A DNA stretch of 64,000 nucleotides. It comes from Paraliobacillus quinghaiensis. Lineage in GTDB: Bacteria; Bacillota; Bacilli; Bacillales; Amphibacillaceae. Under the pieces are notes generated by a model. The model was not told the origin of the DNA and did not search any database. It was given only the letters and a program-made list of their open reading frames with translations. Location of the stretch: positions 186,001 to 250,000 of the forward strand of contig NZ_QJSH01000002.1 in assembly GCF_003426025.1 (NCBI RefSeq), given 5' to 3'. This document shows, in pieces, positions 45,627 through 54,941 of the stretch; the first letter of the stretch is position 1; every line of letters begins with the position of its first letter. The translations under genes were made by a program, and so were the position numbers.

Positions 45627-45863
45627 ATGAGACGTGTTGGAGTAGAAGGTACATTATCTGATGTTAAAGGTGCTTTGCAGGAAAAAGGCTATGATGTTGT
45701 TGATTTAAAGCAAGAACAAGACGTAACAAATTGTGATTGTTGTGTAATATCAGGTCAAGATAAGGATGTAATGGGAATGCAAACAACCAATTTCGCTGGT
45801 AAGGTAATCAATGCGGATGGCATGTCAGCAGATGAAGTTTGTCAACAAGTTGATTCAATCTAG
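45627..45863 (+). CDS. ykuS: UPF0180 family protein YkuS
   Basis: A 78-residue acidic protein. RRVGVEGTLSDVKGALQEKG and VTNCDCCVISGQDKDVMGMQ match the UPF0180 (YkuS) family, including the Cys pair. The function is unknown. The position directly after dapL is the same as in B. subtilis. ATG 45627 has a TGGAGGAAG site. Confidence 0.85.
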   Translation: MRRVGVEGTLSDVKGALQEKGYDVVDLKQEQDVTNCDCCVISGQDKDVMGMQTTNFAGKVINADGMSADEVCQQVDSI

Positions 45864-45870
45864 TAATGAA

Positions 45871-45904
45871 AGAAGCACCCTTTATCATAAAGGGTGCTTC
45901 TTTT
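45871..45904. terminator. Bidirectional terminator
   Basis: AGAAGCACCCTTT pairs with AAAGGGTGCTTCT around ATCAT, T-run following. It stops ykuS and the converging ykuT gene. Confidence 0.9.
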
Positions 45905-45913
45905 CGTTACGAT

Positions 45914-46750
45914 TTAATTATTTTCTTTCGTAATATTTACTTGATGTGGGAATGGAATTTCAATACCAGACGCATCAAATTCTTCTTTAATTCGTTTGCG
46001 GATATCACGTTCGGCTGCCCATTGTTCCATATTTTCGGTGCGCCCTAAGACACGTAGCACAACTTCAGATGAACCAAAACTTTGTACTCCTAATACATCT
46101 GGACCTTCCACAAAACGCTGATCTTGTTGAAATTCATCACAAATCTTTTGTAGTACAGCCATTGCTTGGTCGATATTATCGTCATAGCTAATACCAATAT
46201 CAACTAATGCGCGCATTGTACCACGTGAATGATTGCTGATTCCTTCTAATTGTCGATTTGGAATGAAGTTTAAAGTTCCATCAAAACTTCTGATTTTAGT
46301 AGTTCGCAAGCCAACCTCTTCAACAATGCCACTGTAACCTGCAGTAGTTACATATTCATCTACCTCTATCTGCTTTTCTAATAAAATAAAGAATCCAGTC
46401 ACAACATCACTAACAAGCCCTTGAGCACCAAAACCAATTGCAAGACCAATAATACCGGCACCAGCAATTAATGGAGCTAGGTCAATTTCAAAAACACCGA
46501 ATACCATTGTGATAAATATAAACAATAAGACATAAGTGTAAATATTTTGGATCAGCTTTTCTAAAGTTTTTGTTCTAGCGGGGGAGATATTTTCTCTGTT
46601 CCCTGCCTTTGCTAATGTGTTAGAGATGATTTTCTTCCCAAGCGGTGCAACAATTACAAATATAATCACTAGAAAAATAATTTTTATTGCGCCAGCCAAA
46701 AATGGATATGTTTCTGTAAAGTTACTAAGATCAAATCCGAATAAACTCAT
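45914..46750 (-). CDS. ykuT: Small-conductance mechanosensitive channel (MscS family, YkuT)
   Basis: A 278-residue MscS-type channel. Three membrane helices lie before residue 125. The pore-lining third helix is rich in Gly and Ala (IAGAGIIGLAIGFGAQGLVS), followed by the beta domain with EEVGLRTTKIRSFDGTLNFI PNRQ. It opens under membrane tension to release solutes at osmotic downshift. ATG 46750 has AAAGGGG nine bases upstream. Position and orientation beside ykuS match B. subtilis ykuT. Confidence 0.9.
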   Translation of the reverse strand: MSLFGFDLSNFTETYPFLAGAIKIIFLVIIFVIVAPLGKKIISNTLAKAGNRENISPARTKTLEKLIQNIYTYVLLFIFITMVFGVFEIDLAPLIAGAGIIGLAIGFGAQGLVSDVVTGFFILLEKQIEVDEYVTTAGYSGIVEEVGLRTTKIRSFDGTLNFIPNRQLEGISNHSRGTMRALVDIGISYDDNIDQAMAVLQKICDEFQQDQRFVEGPDVLGVQSFGSSEVVLRVLGRTENMEQWAAERDIRKRIKEEFDASGIEIPFPHQVNITKENN

Positions 46751-46979
46751 ATATGTATACCCCTTTCTAATTGTCACATTATAGCTTAAAGAATTATGAC
46801 GTAATAATCAAATAATACCCCTTAATCCAAAAGTTTAAGCATGAAATTTTATATTTTTCTGCTAAGTTGTATAGACTATATGTAGTAAACTTAATTTTTA
46901 TTTAGTTGTTAATTCTAAACATGTGAGTTAAGTAAAGAAATTAATTTACATAGATATACAAATAGAGGAGGATTTTGAA

Positions 46980-47522
46980 ATGGCTGAACGTATGGTAGCA
47001 AAACAAGCACCTCGTTTTGAAATGGAAGCAGTGCTTGCTAACAAGGAATTTGGCAAAGTATCTTTAGAAGAATTGATGAAAGAAGATAAATGGACGGTGT
47101 TGTTCTTTTATCCAATGGATTTTACGCATGTATGTCCAACAGAAATTACAGCGTTGTCAGATCGTTATGATGAATTTGAGGATTTAGACACTGAGGTAAT
47201 TGGTGTATCAACAGATACGATTCATACACACTTAGCATGGATTAAAACATCTCGTGATGATAATGGACTAGGGGACCTTGCTTACCCATTAGCTGCAGAT
47301 ACGAATCATAAAGTATCTGAACAATATGGTGTGTTAGTGGAAGAAGAAGGAGTTGCTCTTCGTGGGTTGTTTATCATTAGCCCTGAAGGTGAATTACAAT
47401 ACCAAGTGGTAACCCACAATAATATTGGACGTGATGTTGATGAAACATTACGTGTTCTTCAAGCGCTTCAAACTGGTGGTCTTTGCCCTGCTAACTGGAA
47501 ACCAGGCCAAGAAACTTTATAA
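46980..47522 (+). CDS. ykuU: 2-Cys peroxiredoxin YkuU
   Basis: A 180-residue AhpC/Tsa-type peroxiredoxin. The peroxidatic Cys52 lies in FTHVCPTE and the resolving Cys169 in GGLCPANW, the typical two-Cys arrangement of dimers. It reduces peroxides using thiols from a thioredoxin-like partner. The next gene encodes such a partner (YkuV), as in B. subtilis. ATG follows GAGGAGG. No PerR box could be found upstream. Confidence 0.92.
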   Translation: MAERMVAKQAPRFEMEAVLANKEFGKVSLEELMKEDKWTVLFFYPMDFTHVCPTEITALSDRYDEFEDLDTEVIGVSTDTIHTHLAWIKTSRDDNGLGDLAYPLAADTNHKVSEQYGVLVEEEGVALRGLFIISPEGELQYQVVTHNNIGRDVDETLRVLQALQTGGLCPANWKPGQETL

Positions 47523-47532
47523 AAAAATGATG

Positions 47533-47561
47533 AAAGGGTCTAACTAAATGTTAGGCCTTTT
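47533..47561 (+). terminator. Weak terminator hairpin between ykuU and ykuV
   Basis: AAAGGGTCTAAC with GTTAGGCCTTT around TAAAT, short T-run. It is probably an attenuating hairpin inside a two-gene unit. Confidence 0.55.
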
Positions 47562-47605
47562 TAAAACAAGCAACCAATTAATAAAAGATCAAGGAGTTGT
47601 CAGTA

Positions 47606-48055
47606 ATGAAATTAAGAACCCCAATGCCAGAATTAGATGGCGCGACAGAATGGTTAAATGGAGAGGTAACGAAAGCAGATCTTGTTGGAGATAAACCAAC
47701 ACTTATACATTTTTGGTCTGTAAGTTGTGGTTTATGTAAAGAAGCAATGCCAAATGTAAATGAATTCCGTGATGAATATAAAGATCAATTAAACGTAATC
47801 GCAGTGCATATGCCGCGTTCTGAAAAAGATTTAGACCTAGAACAGGTCAAAGAAGTTGCAGCTGAACATGACATTACACAACCAATTTATGTGGATAATA
47901 AACATACCTTAACAGATAACTTTGAAAATCAATATGTTCCTGCTTACTATGTATTTGATGAAGAAGGTAATCTTCGTCATTTTCAAGCAGGCGGTGGCGG
48001 CATGAAAATGCTTCGTAAACGTGTAAATCGTGTATTGGGAAATAATGAAAAATAA
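47606..48055 (+). CDS. ykuV: Thiol-disulfide oxidoreductase YkuV
   Basis: A 149-residue cytoplasmic thioredoxin-fold protein. The active site is SCGLC (Cys41 and Cys44) in HFWSVSCGLCKEAMPNV, and the cis-proline region is NQYVPAYYVFDEEG. It matches B. subtilis YkuV and likely reduces the neighbouring peroxiredoxin. ATG 47606 follows AAGGAG; a TTG three codons earlier is possible. Confidence 0.88.
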   Translation: MKLRTPMPELDGATEWLNGEVTKADLVGDKPTLIHFWSVSCGLCKEAMPNVNEFRDEYKDQLNVIAVHMPRSEKDLDLEQVKEVAAEHDITQPIYVDNKHTLTDNFENQYVPAYYVFDEEGNLRHFQAGGGGMKMLRKRVNRVLGNNEK

Positions 48056-48061
48056 CAAACA

Positions 48062-48093
48062 GGGTGCTCCAGAAATTTAGGAGCATCTTTTTT
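48062..48093 (+). terminator. Intrinsic terminator after ykuV
   Basis: GGTGCTCC and GGAGCATC arms around AGAAATTTA, followed by six T. Confidence 0.75.
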
Positions 48094-48232
48094 ATTAAAT
48101 TAAAAATCATGTTTCCGTCTAAAGACTGATTTTTAAAATTTTTTAAAAAAATAAAGCAAAATGGTGGTAATTTATTTCGGAAACCGATATATTTATAGTT
48201 ACGAAAAAAGAAAAAAGGGGAGGGGATTTTGA

Positions 48233-49978
48233 TTGGAAACGTTTAAAAAATTACAACAATACTATTGGCCATTTAAAAAATATTTTTTTGGCTCTTTATT
48301 TTTTGTCATTATTGTTACGGCAATCACAGTAGTATATCCAATTATTTTGCAACAGACAATTGATAATGTTGTATTAGATGGAGAATATGGACTTATTCCT
48401 TATTTAGCTATTGGCTTCTTTTTACTAATGATTATAAAGGGAATTGCTAATTTCTCACAACAATACTTAGGTGATCTTTTTGGCGTTACATCTGTTTATA
48501 AATTACGAGATGGTCTTTATAAGAAACTACAACGTCTCTCTTTTACGTATTATGACAATGCCAGAACTGGGGATTTAATGTCTCGTCTTACGATGGATGT
48601 AGAAGGATTTAAATTTTTCTTAGCCGCTGGATTGAAAGAATTCGTTCGTATTGTATTACTGATAGTAATTAGTTTGTCTGTTATGTTTTACTACTCTGTG
48701 CCATTAGCACTTGTCACAATGGCAGCTATGCCGTTTTTAGCAGTAGTAGTTCGCAGATTTGATAAAAAGGTACACCCAGCTTTTCGTAAAGTACGTAAAA
48801 CGCTTGGTCGCTTAAATACACGGATCCAAGAAAATGTAAGTGGTATTAATACGGTTAAATCATTATCAAAAGAGAATTTTGAAATTGATCGTTTTACTAC
48901 GAATAACAAAGAATACCGAGAAGTGAATATTAAGACTTCTAATTTATGGGCAAAGTACTTTCCTTTTATGGAGTTTATCGGTAACTTCTGTATGGTAGCT
49001 CTATTAATTTTTGGTGGCTATCTTGTTATCAATGATTCATTATCACTAGGGGAATTAGTTGCATTTTTTAGTTTAGTTAGTTATATTTTAGGACCTTTGA
49101 TGTACCTTGGATTTATTGTTAACCAATTTTCTCAAGCGAAAGCAGCAGGTGAAAGGTTATTAGAAATTCTAGAAGCTGATGAAGATATCCATGAAAAAGA
49201 AGATGCTATTATACCTGATTCGATTAAAGGGCATGTTTCTTTTGAAAATGTTACATTACAATACACAGAAGATGATGATGTAGCATTAAAAAATATAACT
49301 TTTGATGCACCACCTGGAAAAATTATCGGTTTGATCGGAGCAACAGGATCGGGGAAAACAAGTATAACGCAACTAATGACGCGTTTTTATGAACCCCAGT
49401 CTGGTCAAGTATTAATTGATGGTAAACCATCGAGTGATTATAACATTAAAGCATTACGTAGTCATATCGGGTTTGTGTTACAAGAATCATTTTTATTTTC
49501 AACATCGATTAGAGACAATATTGCATACGGAAATCCAACAGCAGAAATGGATGACATTATTGCAGCTGCTAAAGGTGCACAAGCGCATGATTTTATTATG
49601 GAAATGCCTCAAGGGTATGACACGATGCTTGGGGAAAGAGGTATGGGCTTATCTGGTGGTCAGAAGCAACGGATAGCTATTGCAAGAGCAATTTTAATAG
49701 ATCCAAGTATCTTAGTTTTAGATGATGCTACTTCTGCTGTTGACATGGAGACAGAATTTAAGATTCAAAAAGCACTTAAGAAAGTGATGCAAGGGCGAAC
49801 AACATTTATAATCGCACACCGTATTTCGTCTTTAAAACATGCGGATGAGATCCTAGTCTTAGATGATGGAGCGATTGTTGAACGTGGTACACACGAGCAA
49901 TTACTTGATAATGGTGGACCATATCAACGTATATATGACATTCAATATCAAGATAAAAAAGCAATCATGACAAATTAA
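48233..49978 (+). CDS. ABC exporter subunit 1 (YfiB-like, degenerate ATP site)
   Basis: A 581-residue half-transporter: six membrane helices (residues 1-310), then an ATPase domain. Walker A is GATGSGKT and the signature LSGGQKQR. Walker B reads ILVLDDATSAVD, with Asp where the catalytic Glu normally sits, so its own ATP site is inactive or slow. The Asp replacement is typical of one half of heterodimeric multidrug exporters (TM287, BmrC). The start is TTG after GGGGAGGGG. The second half follows after 15 bases. Size and order suit B. subtilis YfiB; the substrate is unknown. Confidence 0.88.
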   Translation: METFKKLQQYYWPFKKYFFGSLFFVIIVTAITVVYPIILQQTIDNVVLDGEYGLIPYLAIGFFLLMIIKGIANFSQQYLGDLFGVTSVYKLRDGLYKKLQRLSFTYYDNARTGDLMSRLTMDVEGFKFFLAAGLKEFVRIVLLIVISLSVMFYYSVPLALVTMAAMPFLAVVVRRFDKKVHPAFRKVRKTLGRLNTRIQENVSGINTVKSLSKENFEIDRFTTNNKEYREVNIKTSNLWAKYFPFMEFIGNFCMVALLIFGGYLVINDSLSLGELVAFFSLVSYILGPLMYLGFIVNQFSQAKAAGERLLEILEADEDIHEKEDAIIPDSIKGHVSFENVTLQYTEDDDVALKNITFDAPPGKIIGLIGATGSGKTSITQLMTRFYEPQSGQVLIDGKPSSDYNIKALRSHIGFVLQESFLFSTSIRDNIAYGNPTAEMDDIIAAAKGAQAHDFIMEMPQGYDTMLGERGMGLSGGQKQRIAIARAILIDPSILVLDDATSAVDMETEFKIQKALKKVMQGRTTFIIAHRISSLKHADEILVLDDGAIVERGTHEQLLDNGGPYQRIYDIQYQDKKAIMTN

Positions 49979-49993
49979 AAAGGGGGGAGTAAT

Positions 49994-51823
49994 TTGGCTA
50001 AACAAGAAAAAGAAAAATATCAAAGTCCACACTTGAAAAGGTTCTATTATCCATTAGATCGAGCTGTGGAAAAGCCGTTTAATTGGAAGCAGATGACAAG
50101 ATTATTGCTGTATGTAAAACCATATGCAAAAACACTGCTACCTGGTGCAATGCTAGCAATGCTTATAACTACACTGGTTCGTTTAGCAGTACCAATTTTA
50201 ATCGGACAATTGGTGATAGATGTAGCAATTAAAGATGAGAATGTGACACTATTAACCTATTTAATCATTATCATCTCTGTTATGTATGTATTAAGTTATC
50301 TAGGAAACCATTTCAGGATAAAATGGGTTAATATTTTAGGACAAAAAGTTATCCATGATCTGCGTAGACAATTATTCTCACATGTTCAACGCTTGTCGCA
50401 TAACTTTTTTGATAAGCGTTCTGCTGGATCAATCTTAGTTCGGATTCTAAATGATGTTAATTCACTACAGGAGCTATTTACAAACGGGATTATTAACTTA
50501 TTGATGGATATAGTGATGTTGGTAGGTATTATTGTAATATTATTTACGTTAAGTCCACAACTTGCCCTGGCAGTGTTAATTATTCTACCACTTATGTTTT
50601 ATATTTCGACTAAACTTAGAAGAAATATTCGTCGATCGTGGCAAAATGTTCGGATACAAAAGTCACGCTTGAATTCACACTTAAATGAAAGTATGCAAGG
50701 AATTCGGATTACACAATCTTTTTCACAGGAGAGCGAAAATACGGAATACTTTGATGGTGTAAACACTGATAACTTTGAAACAGAACGTCTAGCCATGAAA
50801 AAGAGTGCGTATTTTGGACCATTTGTAGAGATGAGTAATGCAATTGGTACTGTTATTTTAATCTCATTTGGAGCGCATTTAATTCTTAACAATACAATAG
50901 AAATAGGTGATTTTGTTTCGTTTGCCTTTTACTTAGGAATGTTCTGGGAGCCAATTTCACGTCTTGGTCAAATTTATAATCAGTTGTTGGTAGCGATGGC
51001 TTCATCTGAACGTATATTTGAATTTTTAGATGAACAACCGAATGTTGAAGAAAAAGCAAATGCACGAGAATTTACTGATATGAAGGGTCATATCGAATTT
51101 GATCATGTTGAATTTTCTTACGACGATGATCGTGTTGCTTTACATGAGATTTCATTAGAGATGAAAGTTGGTCAGACAGTCGCACTGGTGGGGCACACTG
51201 GTTCAGGTAAATCAACAATCGCAAACTTAATTAGCCGATTTTATGATCCGACAAAAGGTACAGTTAAAATCGATGGCAATGATTTACGAGATATGAAGCT
51301 TGATAGCTTAAGGAATAACATTAGTGTTGTCTTACAAGATACGTTTATCTTCTCAGGATCCATAATAGAAAATATCCGATTTGGTAGACCAACAGCTACT
51401 GATGAAGAAGTGAAAGAAGCGGCAAAAGTTGTGGGTGCCCATGACTTTATTCTGAGATTAGCTGATGGATATGAGACTGAAGTGGAAGAGAGAGGTAACA
51501 TTTTATCTGCAGGTGAAAGACAATTATTATCATTTGCACGTGCTTTATTAGCAAATCCGCGTATCTTAATACTTGATGAGGCAACAGCAAGTATTGATAC
51601 GGAAACAGAAGTTAAGATCCAAAAGGCACTCAAAAAATTATTACATGGACGTACAGCTATTATGATTGCTCACCGACTATCAACGATTCGAGAGGCAGAT
51701 AATATTATTGTATTAGAACATGGTAGAATTTTAGAGCAAGGAAACCATGATGAATTAATGAAACATCGTGGCGAATATTACGGTTTAGTTAAATCACAAT
51801 TTGAAATGCTAGAAGAATTATAG
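49994..51823 (+). CDS. ABC exporter subunit 2 (YfiC-like, catalytic ATP site)
   Basis: A 609-residue half-transporter with an extra basic N-terminus (about 30 residues), six membrane helices and an ATPase domain. Walker A is GHTGSGKS and Walker B ILILDEATASID with the catalytic Glu present. Its signature is LSAGERQL instead of LSGGQ. The deviating signature would pair with the degenerate Walker B of subunit 1, leaving one good and one poor ATP site. It starts with TTG after AGGGGGGAG. It is closed by a terminator at 51829. Confidence 0.88.
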   Translation: MAKQEKEKYQSPHLKRFYYPLDRAVEKPFNWKQMTRLLLYVKPYAKTLLPGAMLAMLITTLVRLAVPILIGQLVIDVAIKDENVTLLTYLIIIISVMYVLSYLGNHFRIKWVNILGQKVIHDLRRQLFSHVQRLSHNFFDKRSAGSILVRILNDVNSLQELFTNGIINLLMDIVMLVGIIVILFTLSPQLALAVLIILPLMFYISTKLRRNIRRSWQNVRIQKSRLNSHLNESMQGIRITQSFSQESENTEYFDGVNTDNFETERLAMKKSAYFGPFVEMSNAIGTVILISFGAHLILNNTIEIGDFVSFAFYLGMFWEPISRLGQIYNQLLVAMASSERIFEFLDEQPNVEEKANAREFTDMKGHIEFDHVEFSYDDDRVALHEISLEMKVGQTVALVGHTGSGKSTIANLISRFYDPTKGTVKIDGNDLRDMKLDSLRNNISVVLQDTFIFSGSIIENIRFGRPTATDEEVKEAAKVVGAHDFILRLADGYETEVEERGNILSAGERQLLSFARALLANPRILILDEATASIDTETEVKIQKALKKLLHGRTAIMIAHRLSTIREADNIIVLEHGRILEQGNHDELMKHRGEYYGLVKSQFEMLEEL

Positions 51824-51828
51824 AATAG

Positions 51829-51860
51829 TCCCCATTACAAATTTGTAATGGGGATTTCTT
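51829..51860 (+). terminator. Intrinsic terminator after the exporter operon
   Basis: TCCCCATTACAAA pairs perfectly with TTTGTAATGGGGA, followed by TTTCTTT. Confidence 0.8.
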
Positions 51861-51934
51861 TGAGTCTAGGTCCTTTAACTGACTAATATCAGTTATTTTT
51901 ATGATGGTTTTTATTGCGTATTAGATATAAAATG

Positions 51935-52013
51935 CGCATTAGCTAACTAGTAACGTAAGTTACTTACCCGCTACGTCATCAGATGGATTCTCTTTCCGTG
52001 GGCTCAGTCTCAG
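51935..52013. repeat. Dispersed palindromic repeat, copy B, left arm (interrupted by intron)
   Basis: AATGCGCATTAGC, then TTACCCGCT, GGATTCTCTTTCCGTGGGCT and ending CAGTCTCAG directly at the intron start. The continuation CTAACTCGGAGGC is on the other side of the intron at 53958. Joined, the arm pairs with 53978-54043. Confidence 0.65.
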
Positions 52014-53957
52014 GTGCGGCCGAGCATAGGTCGTAACATATAACGGGTGTGATTCCCGTCAAGTAAGAACTAACCATTCACTTGTAGCGAGTCTTGGAGG
52101 GCAGATGGTAACATACTGCCTTTAAGCGTAGACAGCTAGGTAATGGGCCGAAAACCAAATGGTTGAAGGGATAGAGCTTCGAAAAGTGCCCAAAACTGGG
52201 AAGGTCGATGTGTTCTGAGACACAGAAGACAATATTATTCTTCTCGTATATGGTGAGAGAAGGATAACTTCCCCGGAGTCGAAGACCTTGGCACGTTACA
52301 CATTGATATGTTACGGCAACTCGGGAGATCCTTTAGGTCTCTCTGATTGAACTCTTTCAGAAGAGTAATGGCGAACAAGCGATAACAAAGTGAGGGCTGC
52401 CAAACGCTTAAAGGAAGTCGGATAACGGCATAGTACCAATGAAGTCAGGTAATTCTGATGGAGGAAAGGCTGTTACCTGTCATCAACCTTGATAGAGAAA
52501 CATAATCCATACACAGAGGTGGGTATAATTATGGAAACGAAACTTAATAGGATAACAGAATTAGCTAAAACAGATGAAAACCTTGTGTTTACATCATTAG
52601 TCCATCTACTAAATAAGGACAACTTAAAACAATGCCATCACCAATTACCGAAAGGTAAAGCAGCAGGAGTAAACGGCACGACAAAACAAATGTATGAAGA
52701 GAATCTAGAGAATAATATTGAGAACCTAGTTGAGCGACTGAAGAAAATGGCCTATCGACCAGTACCGGTGAAGCGTACCTATATCGGAAAACCAGGATCA
52801 ATAAAGAAACGACCGTTAGGTATTCCGGAATTTGAAGATAAAATCGTACAATCAGGCATCACTAGAATCTTAAACGCTATTTATGAGAATGATTTTCTAG
52901 ATTGCTCTTTTGGTTTTCGACCGCAGAGAAACTGTCATGATGCATTAAAGATTCTAAATGTATACATTGAAAGAAGAAAAACGAATTATGTAGTAGATGC
53001 TGATATTAAAGGATTTTTTGATCATGTAAGCCACGACTGGATGATGAAATTTCTTCGTCACCGTATCAATGACCCAAAACTACTTCGTATTATAGCCAGA
53101 TTCTTAAAAGGTGGCTATATGGAAGAAGGAAAGTACTTTGATACAGACAAAGGAACGCCGCAAGGCGGCGTTATATCACCTATTCTAGCGAATATATACT
53201 TGCATTATGTCTTGGACCTCTGGTTTGAAAAAGTAGTAAAGAAAAAGTGCAAAGGACAAGCTTATATGGTGCGTTATGCAGATGATTTTGTGTGTTGCTT
53301 TCAGTATAAAGAAGACGCCAACCTATTCTATGATGAGCTCATTCAAAGGTTAAGCAAATTTCAACTAGAAATTGCAGAAGAGAAAACGAAGATTATTTCG
53401 TTCGGTCCCTTTGCTTTGAGAGATGCAAATCGGAATGGAAAGAAGAAACCATCCACGTTCGATTTTCTTGGATTCACACACTATTGTGGGGAAAGCAAGA
53501 AAGGAAACTTTAGAGTAAAGCGGAAAAGTAGTAAAAAGAAAGTGGATGCAAAATTGAAGCAACATAAAGCCTGGTTAAAAGCACATCGAACAATGGACAT
53601 AAAGAATATAATGCTTAGGATACATCAATCGCTAGTAGGATACTATAATTATTATTGTATTACGGATAATTATAAAGCAGTCAAGTACTTCCTGTATCAT
53701 GTGGAACTGCTGCTATTCAAATGGATGAACCGAAGGAGTCAACGGAAATCCTTTAGTTGGGATAAATTTCGACTGTTTCTTCAGAGATATCCATTACCTA
53801 AGCCGACAATAAAAGGTAGCATCTATAATCTTAGGCAACATATATCTTATACTCTGTGAAAGGTGGTAGGAAGAGCCGTGTGCGTAAATAGCGCACGCAC
53901 GGTTCTGTGAGGAGTGAGGAACACTTCAGGAACAAGAAGTGTTCCCGCTTACTCGAC
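52014..53957 (+). mobile_element. Complete group II intron with maturase gene
   Basis: The element starts GTGCGGCCGAGC, fitting the GUGYG 5' consensus, and ends ACTCGAC, fitting the AY end. Domain V is at 53873-53906, 34 bases with the AGC catalytic triad in GAGCCGTG and the partner ACGGTTCT. A domain VI hairpin follows (GGAACACTTC/GAAGTGTTCC). Domain I-IV RNA precedes the maturase gene at 52531. The exon ends rejoin as TCTCAG-CTAACTCGG, restoring the palindromic repeat, which fixes both borders to the base. I have not assigned a structural class. Confidence 0.9.
52531..53859 (+). CDS. ltrA: Group II intron reverse transcriptase/maturase
   Basis: A 442-residue reverse transcriptase. Motifs in order are KGKAAGVNGT (40s), RPLGIPEFEDKIVQ (94-107), VVDADIKGFFDHV with Asp156, KGTPQGGVISPILANIY (207-223) and the catalytic YADD (249-252). 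The thumb/maturase domain (GIIM) follows to the end. No HNH endonuclease domain is present, so target cleavage must use other means such as replication forks. I choose ATG 52531 behind GAGGTGGG; a TTG at 52489 is possible. All motifs are intact, so the intron may be active. Confidence 0.92.
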   Translation: METKLNRITELAKTDENLVFTSLVHLLNKDNLKQCHHQLPKGKAAGVNGTTKQMYEENLENNIENLVERLKKMAYRPVPVKRTYIGKPGSIKKRPLGIPEFEDKIVQSGITRILNAIYENDFLDCSFGFRPQRNCHDALKILNVYIERRKTNYVVDADIKGFFDHVSHDWMMKFLRHRINDPKLLRIIARFLKGGYMEEGKYFDTDKGTPQGGVISPILANIYLHYVLDLWFEKVVKKKCKGQAYMVRYADDFVCCFQYKEDANLFYDELIQRLSKFQLEIAEEKTKIISFGPFALRDANRNGKKKPSTFDFLGFTHYCGESKKGNFRVKRKSSKKKVDAKLKQHKAWLKAHRTMDIKNIMLRIHQSLVGYYNYYCITDNYKAVKYFLYHVELLLFKWMNRRSQRKSFSWDKFRLFLQRYPLPKPTIKGSIYNLRQHISYTL

Positions 53958-54043
53958 CTAACTCGGAGGCAAAAAACGCCTCCGAGTTAGCTGAAGCCGT
54001 GCCTGCGGAAAGGGAGTCAATTTCATTTGAGGAGCGGTAACTT
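53958..54043. repeat. Dispersed palindromic repeat, copy B, centre and right arm
   Basis: The centre is CTAACTCGGAGGC-AAAAAAC-GCCTCCGAGTTAG, a perfect 13-bp hairpin. The right arm continues CTGAAGCCGTGCCTGCGG, AAAGGGAGTC, ATTTCATTTGAGGAGCGG. Its reverse complement matches the left arm before the intron and also copy C at 59326. Confidence 0.7.
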
Positions 54044-54218
54044 ATATTCTATTCACTGACTAAACGGTTTAGTTTCTTAATGCGTATTTATATAAACTGT
54101 GCAGATAGGTAAGGGGTAATGAATAGGTGTAGTTGTACAAAATATTAGAGTCAGTACTCCCTATTTTTTGAAAAATATGATAGACTATGCTCAGGATTGT
54201 TGTTCGAGGAGGAAAACC

Positions 54219-54893
54219 ATGAAAAGAGAGTTTGCAGTAATAGGATTAGGTCGCTTTGGCGGTAGCATTTGCCGAGAATTAAGCGAAGAAGGCATGGAAG
54301 TGCTTGCAATCGATACACAAGAAGAGAAAGTTAACGAATTTAAGGAAATAGCGTCACATGCGGTAATAGCAGATGCGCAAGATGAAAAAGTGTTGAAGGA
54401 ATTGGGTATTCGAAATATTGACCATGTTATAGTTGCTATTGGTGATAATATTCAAGCAAGTATTTTAACAACATTGATGTTAAAGGAATTAGGAATAAAA
54501 AAAATAACGGTGAAAGCTCAAAATGATTATCATGAAAAAGTTCTAAATAAAATTGGTGCTGATCAAGTAGTGCATCCGGAAAGAGATATGGGAAGAAGGA
54601 TCGCGCACAGTATCATATCCAATAATATATTAGATCACCTAGAATTGTCTGATGACCATAGCATTGTTGAGGTAAAAGCCGGCACTAAAATGATTGGACA
54701 GAATTTAGTTGATTTAGATATCCGTGCTAATTATGGATGTAACGTTGTAGCAATTAAACATGGAAAAACAAATGAAATTAATGTTTCACCTATGGCAACA
54801 GAAGTAATTGAACCAGGAGATATTTTAATTGTAATAGGGGCAGATAAAGATATTTCTCGATTTGAAAAACATTTAGTCGTAGATGATGAATAA
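54219..54893 (+). CDS. ktrC: Potassium uptake regulator KtrC (KtrA/TrkA family)
   Basis: A 224-residue RCK protein. The N-domain Rossmann fold GLGRFGGSICREL binds ATP/ADP, and ATP/NAD-contacting acidic ends are at AIDTQEEKV. The C-domain (from about residue 140) is the RCK_C region that binds c-di-AMP in KtrA/KtrC. It gates a KtrB- or KtrD-type channel. It lies next to rnjA as in B. subtilis (ykqB). I choose ATG 54219 behind CGAGGAGGAA. Its only possible partner in this window, ktrB at 28 kb, is broken. Confidence 0.92.
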   Translation: MKREFAVIGLGRFGGSICRELSEEGMEVLAIDTQEEKVNEFKEIASHAVIADAQDEKVLKELGIRNIDHVIVAIGDNIQASILTTLMLKELGIKKITVKAQNDYHEKVLNKIGADQVVHPERDMGRRIAHSIISNNILDHLELSDDHSIVEVKAGTKMIGQNLVDLDIRANYGCNVVAIKHGKTNEINVSPMATEVIEPGDILIVIGADKDISRFEKHLVVDDE

Positions 54894-54896
54894 ATA

Positions 54897-54932
54897 AACA
54901 AAAAACCGGGGGATCCCCGGTTTTTTTGTTTT
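54897..54932. terminator. Bidirectional terminator ktrC/rnjA
   Basis: AAAAACCGGGG and CCCCGGTTTTT arms around GATC, with A and T runs on both sides. Confidence 0.9.
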
Positions 54933-54941
54933 ACACAAATA

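Noticed and set aside
52014-53957. Identity of the intron with the crystallised Oceanobacillus group IIC intron
   Set aside because: Beyond the GUG start, the 5' sequence and the 3' end (CTCGAC versus a CTCTAT type) differ, so I did not assign it to that intron or class.
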